Virus record (IMG/VR): IMGVR_UViG_3300017727_001923
Coordinates: 62,001-126,000 of that record
DNA length: 64,000 nucleotides
Strand: one strand, 5' to 3'
From: a virus
The position numbers and the translations under genes were made by a program. Position 1 is the first letter of the stretch, and each line of letters opens with the position of its first letter. Shown piece by piece: positions 1-7,785 of the stretch. The notes below the pieces were generated by a model. That model was not told where the DNA came from, did not search any database, and saw only the letters and a list, made by a program, of their open reading frames with translations.

Positions 1-31
1 GATATTTTCTTAAAAAAGTGTGAAAAAACCC

Positions 32-60
32 TTGACAAACCTTGTTAATCTTGTTATAAT
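32..60 (+). promoter_or_regulatory. Sigma-70 early promoter
   Basis: TTGACA at 32-37 and TATAAT at 55-60 are separated by 17 bases, a perfect match to the bacterial housekeeping consensus. It lies 31 bases upstream of the first ATG (92), which has a strong GGAG ribosome site. The same arrangement with the same 17-base spacer recurs several times in the window, so this is taken as the host-polymerase early promoter class. Confidence 0.85.
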
Positions 61-91
61 AATAACATAAACTGAAGAAAGGAGATAAATT

Positions 92-511
92 ATGGCGTTT
101 GTGAGTCAAGAAGATAAAAAGAAACTTGCGGTTGGAATCAAAGAAGTCTGCAAGAAATATGGATACAAAGTATCTTTGGGTGTTAATCACCACAGTACTT
201 TGGTTGCAAAGGTCAAAGGTGCAGAAGACATCTTGACTGAATACTGTGAGGTTCAGATGCATCCTCAGAAGGTTTTGGAAAGAGAGAACAGACACTACAC
301 GTTTGACCCTGTTGAAGTAATGGAAGATTCTAAGAAGTGGGGACATAGAGTCAACGAGTATTGGATTCCCGAAAACTATGGTGAGAAAGGTATTCCTTTC
401 TTGACTGAATTAAAAGGTGCAATGGAAGGTGAAGACTTCTTCAATGAAGATGACGCAATGACAGACTACTTCCACAGAAGTCACTATATTGAAATAAGTC
501 TGTACTCATAA
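92..511 (+). CDS. Conserved-type phage protein of unknown function, 139 aa
   Basis: I do not recognise a family. The 139-residue protein is soluble and charged, with no signal peptide or membrane segment. It opens with a basic helix-like stretch rich in Lys (residues 7-25) and ends with an acidic then aromatic tail. The ATG at 92 follows a strong AGGAG ribosome site and a consensus sigma-70 promoter, so it is likely an early gene. It is followed after 12 bases by another small gene, probably co-transcribed. Such small early proteins of T4-like phages often act on host takeover, but nothing in the sequence shows that here. Confidence 0.8.
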   Translation: MAFVSQEDKKKLAVGIKEVCKKYGYKVSLGVNHHSTLVAKVKGAEDILTEYCEVQMHPQKVLERENRHYTFDPVEVMEDSKKWGHRVNEYWIPENYGEKGIPFLTELKGAMEGEDFFNEDDAMTDYFHRSHYIEISLYS

Positions 512-523
512 GGAGATATTGTA

Positions 524-676
524 ATGGAAATGTATTTTGAAATTTTAGATGACTTGAGAGAGTCTGGTGAAATCAACATGTTTGCTGCACCAAGGGTGTT
601 ACAAGAAATGTTTGATTTGAGTAAATTTGAGGCAAGGGACATCGTCTCTGCGTGGATGAAACAATTTAATGGTTGA
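524..676 (+). CDS. Small hypothetical protein, 50 aa
   Basis: A 50-residue reading frame starting at ATG 524 with an AGGAG site 8 bases upstream. It is mostly helical-looking, with alternating acidic and hydrophobic residues and a C-terminal Trp-Met-Lys-Gln. Its TGA stop (674-676) lies inside the -35 box of the next promoter, so the two are tightly packed. No family recognised. The good ribosome site and tight spacing on both sides are the reasons to accept it as real. Confidence 0.65.
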   Translation: MEMYFEILDDLRESGEINMFAAPRVLQEMFDLSKFEARDIVSAWMKQFNG

Positions 677-701
677 CAAACCATGTACTTAATGTTATGA
701 T
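673..701 (+). promoter_or_regulatory. Sigma-70 early promoter
   Basis: TTGACA at 673-678, 17-base spacer, TATGAT at 696-701. The -35 box overlaps the stop codon of the upstream 50-aa gene. It would drive the small genes from 728 on. Confidence 0.75.
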
Positions 702-727
702 ATATAATTAAATAAGGAGTTACTTCA

Positions 728-913
728 ATGTCTATAACTGTTGAAGAAATTGAAAAGAAAGTATCTGCAATCGAATCAATGATTGCGGGTGCGGAAAAGC
801 TACTTGTGGCATCACAAGAAACTGGAAATGAAGAAGGTGTCGCATCTGCGACATATCTGGTCGTTGAATATGAACAAATGTTGAAAGAATTTTGTAAATA
901 TTATAACGTTTAG
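728..913 (+). CDS. Small coiled-coil-like hypothetical protein, 61 aa
   Basis: 61 residues, acidic, with an N-terminal heptad-like pattern of hydrophobic residues (about residues 4-30) suggesting a short coiled coil or helical hairpin. ATG 728 is preceded by an AGGAG site and a consensus promoter 27 bases upstream. No family recognised and no catalytic motif seen. Likely an early protein. Confidence 0.7.
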   Translation: MSITVEEIEKKVSAIESMIAGAEKLLVASQETGNEEGVASATYLVVEYEQMLKEFCKYYNV

Positions 914-950
914 AGAATCTTTTTCGTATATATAATATTAAGAGGAAAAT

Positions 951-1373
951 ATGCAGAAAGAAGTATTTGAAATCTTCGAGGATTTCACTAAACTCAAAGC
1001 ACGGAAAGATAAAATTACTTTCCTAAGAGAACAAGGGAATGAAGTCCCTGCCATTAAAGACATAGTCCGAGGTGCATTCGACACCCGACTAAAGTTTGTC
1101 TTACCCGTAGGTAAACCACCTTACTCCCCAAACAGACCTGAGTCTGTACCATCATCACTGAGAAAACTGCACAAACAGTTCGGTGACTATGTGGAAGGTG
1201 CAAGGTCATCCGCAATGGGTCAAATCAGACTAGAAACAAGATTCATCCAACTATTAGAAAGTATCCATGCAGAGGATGCTCTAATCGTTCTGGATATGGT
1301 GGCAAAGAAACCACCAGTAAAAGGATTGACAAAGAAAATAGTAGAGGAGGCTTTTCCAAACCTATTGACTTGA
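951..1373 (+). CDS. Conserved T4-like phage protein, 140 aa (DUF6433-like)
   Basis: 140 residues, soluble. The N-terminal half is helical and charged. A Pro-rich centre (around residues 50-65) is followed by helices. The overall pattern (start MQKEVFEIFE, a GAFD segment near residue 42, then a P-P-Y-x-P-N segment) is one I associate with a family common in marine T4-like phages, DUF6433; this is from memory and not checked. Function unknown. An AGAGGAA site precedes the ATG, and the gene is spaced 37 bases after its upstream neighbour. Confidence 0.75.
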   Translation: MQKEVFEIFEDFTKLKARKDKITFLREQGNEVPAIKDIVRGAFDTRLKFVLPVGKPPYSPNRPESVPSSLRKLHKQFGDYVEGARSSAMGQIRLETRFIQLLESIHAEDALIVLDMVAKKPPVKGLTKKIVEEAFPNLLT

Positions 1374-1425
1374 TATTTTGTTATGTTGTTACGTAAACTC
1401 ACAACAGCAACCGTAAGGAGCAAAT

Positions 1426-1602
1426 ATGCCAAGAAACCAAATAGAACGATTAAAGAGTGACAGTCGAGAACTTGATAACTATATCCACCGTCTCAAGAAA
1501 AAAGGACGAGACAACCTTGCTCATAAGTTATCGATTAAAAAATCATTCTTAAATCAGACTATTACCGAGTACGAAAATCTGGACACTCAAATTCTAGCAT
1601 AA
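1426..1602 (+). CDS. Small basic hypothetical protein, 58 aa
   Basis: 58 residues, strongly basic in the N-terminal two-thirds (many Lys and Arg) with a helical pattern. ATG 1426 has an AAGGAG site 6 bases upstream, which is the main support. It could be a nucleic-acid-binding or regulatory peptide, but no motif shows this. It is the last gene before a hairpin at 1628-1649. Confidence 0.6.
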   Translation: MPRNQIERLKSDSRELDNYIHRLKKKGRDNLAHKLSIKKSFLNQTITEYENLDTQILA

Positions 1603-1627
1603 CTAAGGTAGGTGGTCAAAATCTCGT

Positions 1628-1649
1628 AGGGGGTGCTTAGGCACCCTCT
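1628..1649 (+). terminator. Hairpin, probable terminator
   Basis: A nine-pair stem (1628-1636 with 1641-1649, one G-T pair) closed by a TTAG loop. Only a short T-rich tail follows, so termination may be weak. It separates the small early genes from panD. Confidence 0.5.
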
Positions 1650-1673
1650 TCGTCAATTGGAATTATTATTATT

Positions 1674-2012
1674 ATGACAATAACAATGCTGAAATCTAAA
1701 ATCCATGGTGCAAAAGTGACTGAGTGTGATTTGCATTATGAAGGGTCAATCAAAATTGACCGTTTCTGGATGAAAAAAGTCGGAATCCTTCCCAACGAAC
1801 AAGTAGATGTTGTTAACCTAAATACAGGTGGACGATGGACTACTTATGCTATCGAAGGAGAAACATGGCAAATTGGTGTCAATGGTGCGGGTGCAAGATT
1901 AGCTGTACCTGAAGATGAACTAATCATCATGGCATACTGTCAAGTTTCTACCCTGAGAGCAAGAACTCTATCCCCCAAAATATTAATAAACAAAGAGATG
2001 TATAAAATCTGA
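1674..2012 (+). CDS. panD: Aspartate 1-decarboxylase (PanD), pyruvoyl-dependent
   Basis: PanD decarboxylates L-aspartate to beta-alanine, the precursor of pantothenate and coenzyme A. The enzyme cleaves itself at Gly24-Ser25 to form the pyruvoyl cofactor. All hallmark positions are here at the expected numbers: Lys9, His11, Tyr22, Gly24-Ser25 (LHYEGS), Arg54, Thr57-Tyr58 and an Asn in VNGAGA near residue 70. Length is 112 aa against about 126 in E. coli, with the shortfall at the C-terminus. The start at 1674 aligns with the usual MxxTML opening, although no clear ribosome site precedes it. It overlaps the next gene by one base. A complete phage-carried panD would be an auxiliary metabolic gene; self-processing by the host PanZ/PanM factor is not guaranteed. 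Confidence 0.92.
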   Translation: MTITMLKSKIHGAKVTECDLHYEGSIKIDRFWMKKVGILPNEQVDVVNLNTGGRWTTYAIEGETWQIGVNGAGARLAVPEDELIIMAYCQVSTLRARTLSPKILINKEMYKI

Positions 2013-2257
2013 TGCCCCTATATACAGTAGTAAATGAAAAAACTGGAGAAACAGAGGACTGTTTTTGTTCTTATGTACGTCTCCAAAAAAGATTAAAAGA
2101 ACTAGGTTCTGATTGGAAACAACAGATTGGCGCTCCCGCATTAATAAGTGGTACTGGTAATGTTGTTAACAAAACAAGTAGTGATTGGAAAGACCACTTG
2201 AAGAATATCGAGAAAGGTGCTGGCGGTAAACGACAAGGGGTAGATTTTAAAAGATGA
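2012..2257 (+). CDS. Small conserved phage protein, 81 aa (FmdB-like N-terminus)
   Basis: 81 residues beginning MPLYTVVNEKTGE, the opening seen in small FmdB-type or zinc-ribbon-like phage proteins, here with only one CxC pair (residues 17-19) rather than paired zinc knuckles. The C-terminal half is Gly/Lys-rich and basic. It overlaps panD by one base and phoH by four, so translation is probably coupled. In marine T4-like phages a protein of this kind often neighbours phoH. Function unknown. Confidence 0.65.
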   Translation: MPLYTVVNEKTGETEDCFCSYVRLQKRLKELGSDWKQQIGAPALISGTGNVVNKTSSDWKDHLKNIEKGAGGKRQGVDFKR

Positions 2258-2940
2258 CAATGAAGCGTCTCAAGATAGACCATTTGATGACATACGATGC
2301 AATAACATCCAATCAACAAATTGCATATGAATCTTGGAAAGACGGAGACCATTTAGTTCTCTGCGGTTCTGCGGGTACTGGTAAGACCTTTGTTGGTATG
2401 TATCTTGCACTACAGGATGTCCTTGATAAATCTTATGAACAGGATAAACTTGTTATTGTAAGAAGTGTTGTTCCTACCAGAGAAATGGGTTATTTGCCTG
2501 GCAGTGTTGAAGAAAAGATTGATGCCTATGTTGCACCCTATAAATCAATTGCAACTGAACTCTTCAATGAGAAGATGGCATATGAGAATTTAGAACAACA
2601 AGGAATTATTGAGTTTGTATCAACATCGTTTATACGTGGTACAACTCTAGATAACTGTGTGGTATTGGTTGATGAGATGCAGAATCTTACCTTCCACGAA
2701 CTAGACAGTATCATTACAAGGGTGGGTAAGAATAGTCGTATTATCTTCTCTGGTGATTATTATCAGTCTGACCTGAAGTCCAGTTCAGATAAAAAGGGTA
2801 TTCTTGACTTCATGAATATTATGGAAGTCATGAATAATTTTACAACTATAGAATATGGATGGGCAGACATCGTCCGTTCAGACTTTGTTAGAGACTATAT
2901 AATGACAAAGGAGATGGTTGAAAGAGGAAACATAAAATGA
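2254..2940 (+). CDS. phoH: PhoH-like P-loop ATPase
   Basis: A 228-residue PhoH-family ATPase. The Walker A motif GSAGTGKT is at residues 38-45, and the Walker B motif VVLVDEMQN is near 136-144, followed by a conserved sensor segment (FSGDYYQ). PhoH domains are RNA/ATP-binding and are often fused to or paired with RNases. The gene is widespread in marine phages, where its link to phosphate stress is assumed rather than shown. It overlaps the gene before and the M15 peptidase after by four bases each, consistent with one operon. Confidence 0.93.
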   Translation: MTMKRLKIDHLMTYDAITSNQQIAYESWKDGDHLVLCGSAGTGKTFVGMYLALQDVLDKSYEQDKLVIVRSVVPTREMGYLPGSVEEKIDAYVAPYKSIATELFNEKMAYENLEQQGIIEFVSTSFIRGTTLDNCVVLVDEMQNLTFHELDSIITRVGKNSRIIFSGDYYQSDLKSSSDKKGILDFMNIMEVMNNFTTIEYGWADIVRSDFVRDYIMTKEMVERGNIK

Positions 2941-3401
2941 AATTAAGTAAAAATTTTACACTCAATGAGTTTACTAAGTCTATGACTGCAACTCGTTTGG
3001 GTATCGATAACACTCCCCAAGACGAACATCTAGAAGCTGCAAAGGAATTGTTTGAGAACTGTGTACAGAAAGTTCGGGAACACTGGGGTATCACACGTAT
3101 TAGTTCGGGATATAGAAGTCCCGCATTAAATAAAGCAATTGGTGGTTCTACTAGGTCACAACACAGTAAAGGTCAAGCAGTTGACTTTGAATGTGATGGA
3201 ACAGACAATCTAGAAGTCGCAAAATGGATTAGAGATAATCTAGACTTTGACCAAGTTATCTCTGAGTTCTATGTAGAAGGTGACCCAACGTCTGGTTGGA
3301 TTCATCTATCTTACGTAAATCCTGAAGAGAATCGTAACAGGTGTTTGACTGCAAAACGTGTAGATGGTAAAGTCCAATATAGTGTTGGATTACCTGAGTG
3401 A
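2937..3401 (+). CDS. M15-family peptidase, probable endolysin
   Basis: 154 residues with the peptidase M15 (D-Ala-D-Ala carboxypeptidase/L-Ala-D-Glu endopeptidase) signature. The motif SGYRSPALNKAIGG at residues 57-70 is followed by zinc ligands His76 (SQHSKG), Asp83 and His123 (WIHLSY). Such proteins cut peptidoglycan cross-links and serve as endolysins or virion lysins. No signal peptide is seen, so release would need a holin; a two-helix membrane protein lies at 6431. The ATG overlaps the end of phoH by four bases. It is complete compared with single-domain phage M15 enzymes. Confidence 0.88.
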   Translation: MKLSKNFTLNEFTKSMTATRLGIDNTPQDEHLEAAKELFENCVQKVREHWGITRISSGYRSPALNKAIGGSTRSQHSKGQAVDFECDGTDNLEVAKWIRDNLDFDQVISEFYVEGDPTSGWIHLSYVNPEENRNRCLTAKRVDGKVQYSVGLPE

Positions 3402-4228
3402 ATTTAATATTCCAGTACATGATAACAAACGAGGAGACGGAAAAACGAGCTCCTGTCCCACAATATCCTCAAGGTACTAGGTCTGAATTATATCGTGTAA
3501 CTGGTGATTTATCTGCAAAGTCGTTTCAAATCTATGCAGATAAGATTGGATGCAAACACCAATATTCTACTAAACAAGTGTACACCAAACACTTTGAAGG
3601 GTCAACCGTTCTTTTATTTGAATGTCTAAGAATCATCTTTGACCCTATTTACGACCAATTTGAGAAGATTGCGTTTATTGATACCGACATAATCTGTAAT
3701 ACTGAAGAGAACATCTTTGACCAATGCGGTGAGTATGAGGTAACAGGTGTCTTAGAATCAGAGATTAAAACATCTAAAGGTGGTGGATATAATACTTGGG
3801 ATTACAATGATAAAACAAAAAACTCCTTGATAACTAAGTATGAACGCAATGGTATCCCTATTGTCCCTACAAAACCCCCACATCGTGCTTCTTGCGTTAC
3901 AACATTCAATACTGGTGTGTTGGTGTGGACTAAACAAGCACGTCTCAAAGCACGTAGGGAGTTTGACCCTTGGTGGAGTTATATGCAAGATGGAGACCAA
4001 CACGGAGACCCATTTTGGTTGAATAATGACCAACCTTGGATATCTGGTCAAATAATGAAACACGGGTTAACATGGCAAAGTATCGACCAGAAATGGAATG
4101 ATACCCCTACACACTGGGAAGATGACCGTGGATATGACATGAATTTCCTTCATTATACAGGTGGTGGTAATAAGGTTGTCATGTTAGATGACTATAAACA
4201 AGGTAAATTTAAATATTTAAAGCCTTGA
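3398..4228 (+). CDS. Putative GT-A-fold glycosyltransferase
   Basis: 276 residues. A hydrophobic strand followed by Asp-x-Asp (FIDTDII, about residues 92-98) is the nucleotide-sugar/metal-binding motif of GT-A glycosyltransferases. A later FNTGV segment and a C-terminal LHYTGGG also fit the glycosyltransferase-8-like pattern of a substrate loop and a metal-binding His. The frame starts at GTG 3398 overlapping the previous stop. An ATG 21 bases inside is an alternative. Substrate unknown. It opens the glycosyltransferase-rich island. Confidence 0.7.
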   Translation: MNLIFQYMITNEETEKRAPVPQYPQGTRSELYRVTGDLSAKSFQIYADKIGCKHQYSTKQVYTKHFEGSTVLLFECLRIIFDPIYDQFEKIAFIDTDIICNTEENIFDQCGEYEVTGVLESEIKTSKGGGYNTWDYNDKTKNSLITKYERNGIPIVPTKPPHRASCVTTFNTGVLVWTKQARLKARREFDPWWSYMQDGDQHGDPFWLNNDQPWISGQIMKHGLTWQSIDQKWNDTPTHWEDDRGYDMNFLHYTGGGNKVVMLDDYKQGKFKYLKP

Positions 4229-4253
4229 CATTTCACGCATTTCTTGTTATAAT
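4225..4253 (+). promoter_or_regulatory. Sigma-70 promoter placing +1 at or next to an ATG
   Basis: TTGACA 4225-4230, 17-base spacer, TATAAT 4248-4253. The usual start, about seven bases after the -10 box, falls on the A of ATG 4260, so either the transcript is leaderless or translation starts at GTG 4293, which has an AGGA site six bases upstream. Confidence 0.8.
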
Positions 4254-4259
4254 AGTAAC

Positions 4260-4874
4260 ATGAATGAAAAGACTAACAATATAGGAAAAAAAGTGCTAAG
4301 TCAGTACCATAAGGTAATACTTACAGACGCAGATGGTGTTCTCCTGAATTGGGGATACGCATTTGACGTATGGATGACCGAGAAAGGTTATACCGCAGAA
4401 AACAAATTAGAATACAATGTCGGTACGATATATGGTATTACTAAAGAAGAATCAAGAAAACTAGTCAGAGAGTTCAACGAATCTGCCCATATGGGTTTTG
4501 TGCCTCCACTAAGAGACGCAATCCAGTATGTCAGAAAGTTGCACGAAGAACACGGATATGTGTTCCACCTGATTACGTCAATGAGTAAAGACGAGAATGC
4601 ACAGAAACTAAGAACAATGAATATCAAGAAGTTGTTCGGTGAGACTGCATTCGTCAAGTTCATTTACCTAGATACTGGTGCAGACAAAGACGAAGTTCTA
4701 AGTAAGTACGAAGGTACAGGTTATACTTGGGTTGAAGACAAAGTTGAAAACGCAGTTGCGGGTGACAAGTTTGGTCTAGATTCTATCGTTATGGAACATG
4801 GATATAACATGAATAACGAAGAGTTCCCCCTCATGAAGGGTTGGAAGGACGTATACGAATACCTAGTTGGGTAA
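4260..4874 (+). CDS. HAD-superfamily hydrolase
   Basis: Up to 204 residues. The nucleophile motif DADGVLLNWG (about residues 22-31, DxDGxL) is the HAD motif I. A later hydrophobic strand ending LITSMS matches motif II, and an acidic pair in the C-terminal half (WVEDK) could be motif IV. These enzymes usually remove phosphate from nucleotides or sugar phosphates. Start is uncertain: ATG 4260 lies at the predicted transcription start, while GTG 4293 has a good AGGA site. It sits before the carbamoyltransferase and could process an intermediate of the sugar pathway, but this is inference. Confidence 0.75.
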   Translation: MNEKTNNIGKKVLSQYHKVILTDADGVLLNWGYAFDVWMTEKGYTAENKLEYNVGTIYGITKEESRKLVREFNESAHMGFVPPLRDAIQYVRKLHEEHGYVFHLITSMSKDENAQKLRTMNIKKLFGETAFVKFIYLDTGADKDEVLSKYEGTGYTWVEDKVENAVAGDKFGLDSIVMEHGYNMNNEEFPLMKGWKDVYEYLVG

Positions 4875-4893
4875 ATAACTTATATATACCTAC

Positions 4894-6420
4894 ATGAGAT
4901 ATGTAGGTTATTCAGAATTCTACCATGATGCCGCACTTGCCATTGTTGAAAACGATGGTACAGTTGCTTTCGCATCCCAATCAGAAAGATACAGTGGTGT
5001 TAAGATGGATGGTCTAATCCATCCACCTATGTGGAATATGGTTAATGACGATGACCATGTTACTTTCTATGAAGATATGGAAGAACGTGTTAGAGTCATG
5101 GGAGGTCTAAGAACCTTCGGTGCTAGGGGCAACCTTGCTAACAAAAATACTGTTGCTAACCCAGAAATAACTGAATTAAAACGACCAATCCACTCGATGG
5201 CAATATATGATGATTTCAATAAACATCATGAAAGTCATGCCGCATTAGGATTCTTTACCCGTCCATGGGAATCAAAAGAAGATACTGTAATTGTATCTGT
5301 CGATGGTTCGGGAGAAGTAGAATCTACCGTAATCTATGACCACAATTTTAAACCCTTAAAAGTAGTTAAATGGCCTCAATCCTTGGGGACTCTCTATGGT
5401 ATGGGATGTACTGCAATAAAACTAAAACCTCTGAGAGATGAATATATTCTTATGGGTCTTTCTGCATATGGTGAATCTAAGGATGAACTATATCAAATCT
5501 TAGAAGATTCCTATTACTGGCATGAAACTAAAAAAGGGAAAGAAGTGTGGGATATAGTTCAGTTCAGAATGGAATGTATTGCAGATAGTGAACTTGCGTA
5601 TAGAGACTTTCAGTTTGAAAAACAATTTAAGAAACTAGCAAGGAGACATAGGGAAGAAGACGTAGCTGCAACAGTTCAGAAGTTCTTTGAGACAGAGATT
5701 ATAAAACTTATGACCGAAGCACGACAATACGGTTCTAAGTTAATCTTTGCTGGCGGTTGCGCTCAAAACGTTGTTGCAAATTCTTTAATTCGTCCTATGT
5801 TTGATGAGATGCATATTCCAATCGCACCCAATGATGCGGGTAATGCTCTTGGTTGTGCTGCTTATACATGGCATAAAGAGACAGGCGGAACACATCTGAA
5901 GTGGTCTCCATACCTTGGACATAACATAGAACGTGACATAGACCCTAAAGAAGTTGCACAATACCTTGCAGACAATAAGGTGTGTGGAGTTGCAAATGGA
6001 CGTGCAGAATACGGGCCTCGTGCATTAGGTAATCGTTCACTACTTGCAGATGTAAGATATGATGTAAAGGATACAGTTAATGATATCAAACAGAGACATA
6101 GATTTAGACCATTCGCACCTGCTATACTATCAGAACATGCGAAAGATTACTTCGAAGGGCCAATGAATCAATACATGCAATTTACATCAATTGCAAAACA
6201 CGATTATTCTTCGGTAACTCATGTAGATGGAACTGCAAGGGTTCAGTTAGTTGAACCTGATTGTGAGTCCGTCCTACGTCAGATACTAGAAGAGTATTAC
6301 AAATTAACGGGTGTACCGATGCTACTAAATACATCATTGAACATTCGAAATAAACCTATGGTCAATACCATAGAAGATGCTATAGAATGGGAAAAAAAAT
6401 ATAAAGTAAAAGTATTTTAG
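4894..6420 (+). CDS. Carbamoyltransferase (NodU/CmcH/TobZ type)
   Basis: 508 residues. The N-terminal part has the ASKHA-fold look of NodU/TobZ enzymes (YHDAALAI near residue 10, the HHESHAALGFF segment, and VSVDGSGE). The C-terminal Carbam_trans_C region carries RAEYGPRALGNRS, RFRPFAPA and LLNTSLNIRNKPM. The family transfers a carbamoyl group from carbamoyl phosphate through carbamoyl-AMP to a hydroxyl, usually on a sugar. Some phages use relatives to carbamoylate hydroxymethyl-cytosine in DNA, but no hydroxylase for that is visible here. The glycosyltransferase neighbours favour a sugar substrate. The last residues follow an A8 run but the end reads naturally. Confidence 0.9.
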   Translation: MRYVGYSEFYHDAALAIVENDGTVAFASQSERYSGVKMDGLIHPPMWNMVNDDDHVTFYEDMEERVRVMGGLRTFGARGNLANKNTVANPEITELKRPIHSMAIYDDFNKHHESHAALGFFTRPWESKEDTVIVSVDGSGEVESTVIYDHNFKPLKVVKWPQSLGTLYGMGCTAIKLKPLRDEYILMGLSAYGESKDELYQILEDSYYWHETKKGKEVWDIVQFRMECIADSELAYRDFQFEKQFKKLARRHREEDVAATVQKFFETEIIKLMTEARQYGSKLIFAGGCAQNVVANSLIRPMFDEMHIPIAPNDAGNALGCAAYTWHKETGGTHLKWSPYLGHNIERDIDPKEVAQYLADNKVCGVANGRAEYGPRALGNRSLLADVRYDVKDTVNDIKQRHRFRPFAPAILSEHAKDYFEGPMNQYMQFTSIAKHDYSSVTHVDGTARVQLVEPDCESVLRQILEEYYKLTGVPMLLNTSLNIRNKPMVNTIEDAIEWEKKYKVKVF

Positions 6421-6430
6421 GAGAAGTACA

Positions 6431-6820
6431 ATGGCAAAAGAAATCGCAGACACTCCTGTAGGACAAGCAACAGTTGACTTGGAAAAGTATACTGAATTAG
6501 TTCTCAAGGTAGATGAAGCACAAGATAAAATTAAAGAGATGGAAAAACTCTCTAAAGAACTGCAAGTTGTAACAGCGGCAGCAAAACCAGTACCGAAAGG
6601 TTTTTGGTCTTTGTTTAGAGACGAGAACGACATCAACGAAAAATCAATTATTGGATTTGCATCATTTATAATGATGGTCATATTTGGTATTTTTGATTTG
6701 ATTACCGCAATGGACGGTACACCACTAGAGATATCTGATACAATCTATACGTCTTTTGTTGTTGTAACACTAGGTTCGTTTGGTATTGCAGAAGCAGGAA
6801 AAGCGTTCTCAGGTAAATAA
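6431..6820 (+). CDS. Two-helix membrane protein, holin candidate
   Basis: 129 residues. The N-terminal 55 residues are a charged, possibly coiled-coil segment. Two hydrophobic helices follow, roughly residues 76-95 (IIGFASFIMM...) and 100-122. The topology of a cytoplasmic coil plus a two-helix hairpin resembles class II holins and other small phage membrane proteins. An AGGAG site precedes the ATG. Holin is only a guess, supported by size, topology and the M15 lysin a few genes away. Confidence 0.6.
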   Translation: MAKEIADTPVGQATVDLEKYTELVLKVDEAQDKIKEMEKLSKELQVVTAAAKPVPKGFWSLFRDENDINEKSIIGFASFIMMVIFGIFDLITAMDGTPLEISDTIYTSFVVVTLGSFGIAEAGKAFSGK

Positions 6821-6821
6821 A

Positions 6822-7619
6822 ATGGAAAAAGTTAGGTGGAGAGGAACTTGGGGCGTAGGAGATTTTCAACACGCCCTAAACTGTTGTCATAACTATTGTT
6901 TCGAGAACAAGACGAAAGTCAATCTAGAAATGCATTGGTCTCACGATGAAGACTATTTACATCATCCAGATGACCCAGAAACAATCGTAGAACGAATGAA
7001 CTGGTTACATAAGAAGTATCATCGACAAGATGACGTAACAGTTACTCATATATTTAATTCAGATTTGTTTCTTACTGGTAATGTCAATCCTGATAAAAAG
7101 AAAGACCGTTTCTACTTTGCAGACTATGACCCTAATGGAGCGCCACCTAATGATTGGTTATTTAAGAAAGAAGAGTATATACCTAAGAAAAATAAGATAG
7201 TTATATGGACACCCGCATACAATAGTGAACCACCAAGAAATTGGAAAAGGTTCTTGACAATTGATGATTGGTCTGATATAATAAGCTTGCTGCGTTGGGA
7301 GGGTTGGATACTAGTTGAATTGACTTATAGAACACCTATCAAAGATGCATATAAACAGATACAAGAAGCAGACTTTATTGTATCATACGATGGTATGTGG
7401 CATTACATTGCAAGAAACTTTGGTAAACCAATGTTCATTCCATCATGGGAAGGAATAACAGATTATAATACTCCTCAGTGTATAAGAAAACCTAATAGAG
7501 ACCAGACTATGGAATTCTTCGGTGACGGTGGTGAAGGATTTGAACCTAATATGTCCCTAATGAAAGACAAAGCATATGCATATATAAATATGTTAAAACA
7601 AAAGTACCATGAAAAGTAA
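6822..7619 (+). CDS. GT-B-like glycosyltransferase (heptosyltransferase-like)
   Basis: 265 residues from ATG 6822, chosen because it directly follows the previous stop; an upstream in-frame ATG would overlap that gene. The C-terminal half resembles the donor half of GT9/heptosyltransferase proteins: a strand KIVIWTP, a Trp/Lys-rich loop, then ADFIVSYDGMWHYIARNFG and GKPMFIPS, the pattern of an acceptor or donor site followed by a conserved Gly-Lys-Pro. The N-terminal half is short for a full GT-B enzyme. Substrate unknown. Confidence 0.5.
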   Translation: MEKVRWRGTWGVGDFQHALNCCHNYCFENKTKVNLEMHWSHDEDYLHHPDDPETIVERMNWLHKKYHRQDDVTVTHIFNSDLFLTGNVNPDKKKDRFYFADYDPNGAPPNDWLFKKEEYIPKKNKIVIWTPAYNSEPPRNWKRFLTIDDWSDIISLLRWEGWILVELTYRTPIKDAYKQIQEADFIVSYDGMWHYIARNFGKPMFIPSWEGITDYNTPQCIRKPNRDQTMEFFGDGGEGFEPNMSLMKDKAYAYINMLKQKYHEK

Positions 7620-7785
7620 AAAGATATTACAAGTAGTAAACCTATCACCCGATGAATCAAGAATTGAAAGATTAACGGAAATGCATCCGATGAGACAAGT
7701 TGCGTATGCATCTGTGATACAGGTACTTGTATTTGGATTTATGTTATTATCATTCTGGATGATAAATCTAGTAGTAGGTCATTAG
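7609..7785 (+). CDS. Small single-pass membrane protein, 58 aa
   Basis: 58 residues starting at ATG 7609 and overlapping the end of the upstream gene. One hydrophobic helix occupies about residues 35-56. The soluble N-terminus contains SPDESR. The stop codon TAG shares its G with the GTG start of the next gene, which suggests coupled translation. No function assigned. Confidence 0.6.
   Translation: MKSKKILQVVNLSPDESRIERLTEMHPMRQVAYASVIQVLVFGFMLLSFWMINLVVGH

Noticed and set aside
6388-6396. Frameshift at the A8 run near the carbamoyltransferase C-terminus.
   Set aside because: The reading through the run gives a natural ending and the stop is followed at once by a good ribosome site for the next gene.
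4894-6420. Carbamoyltransferase as part of a DNA cytosine hypermodification pathway.
   Set aside because: No TET-like or hydroxymethylase gene is visible in the window, and glycan genes flank it. Not excluded for the full genome.
7254-7260. TTGACA within the GT-B-like gene as a promoter.
   Set aside because: No acceptable -10 box at 16-18 bases and no gene start downstream that needs it.
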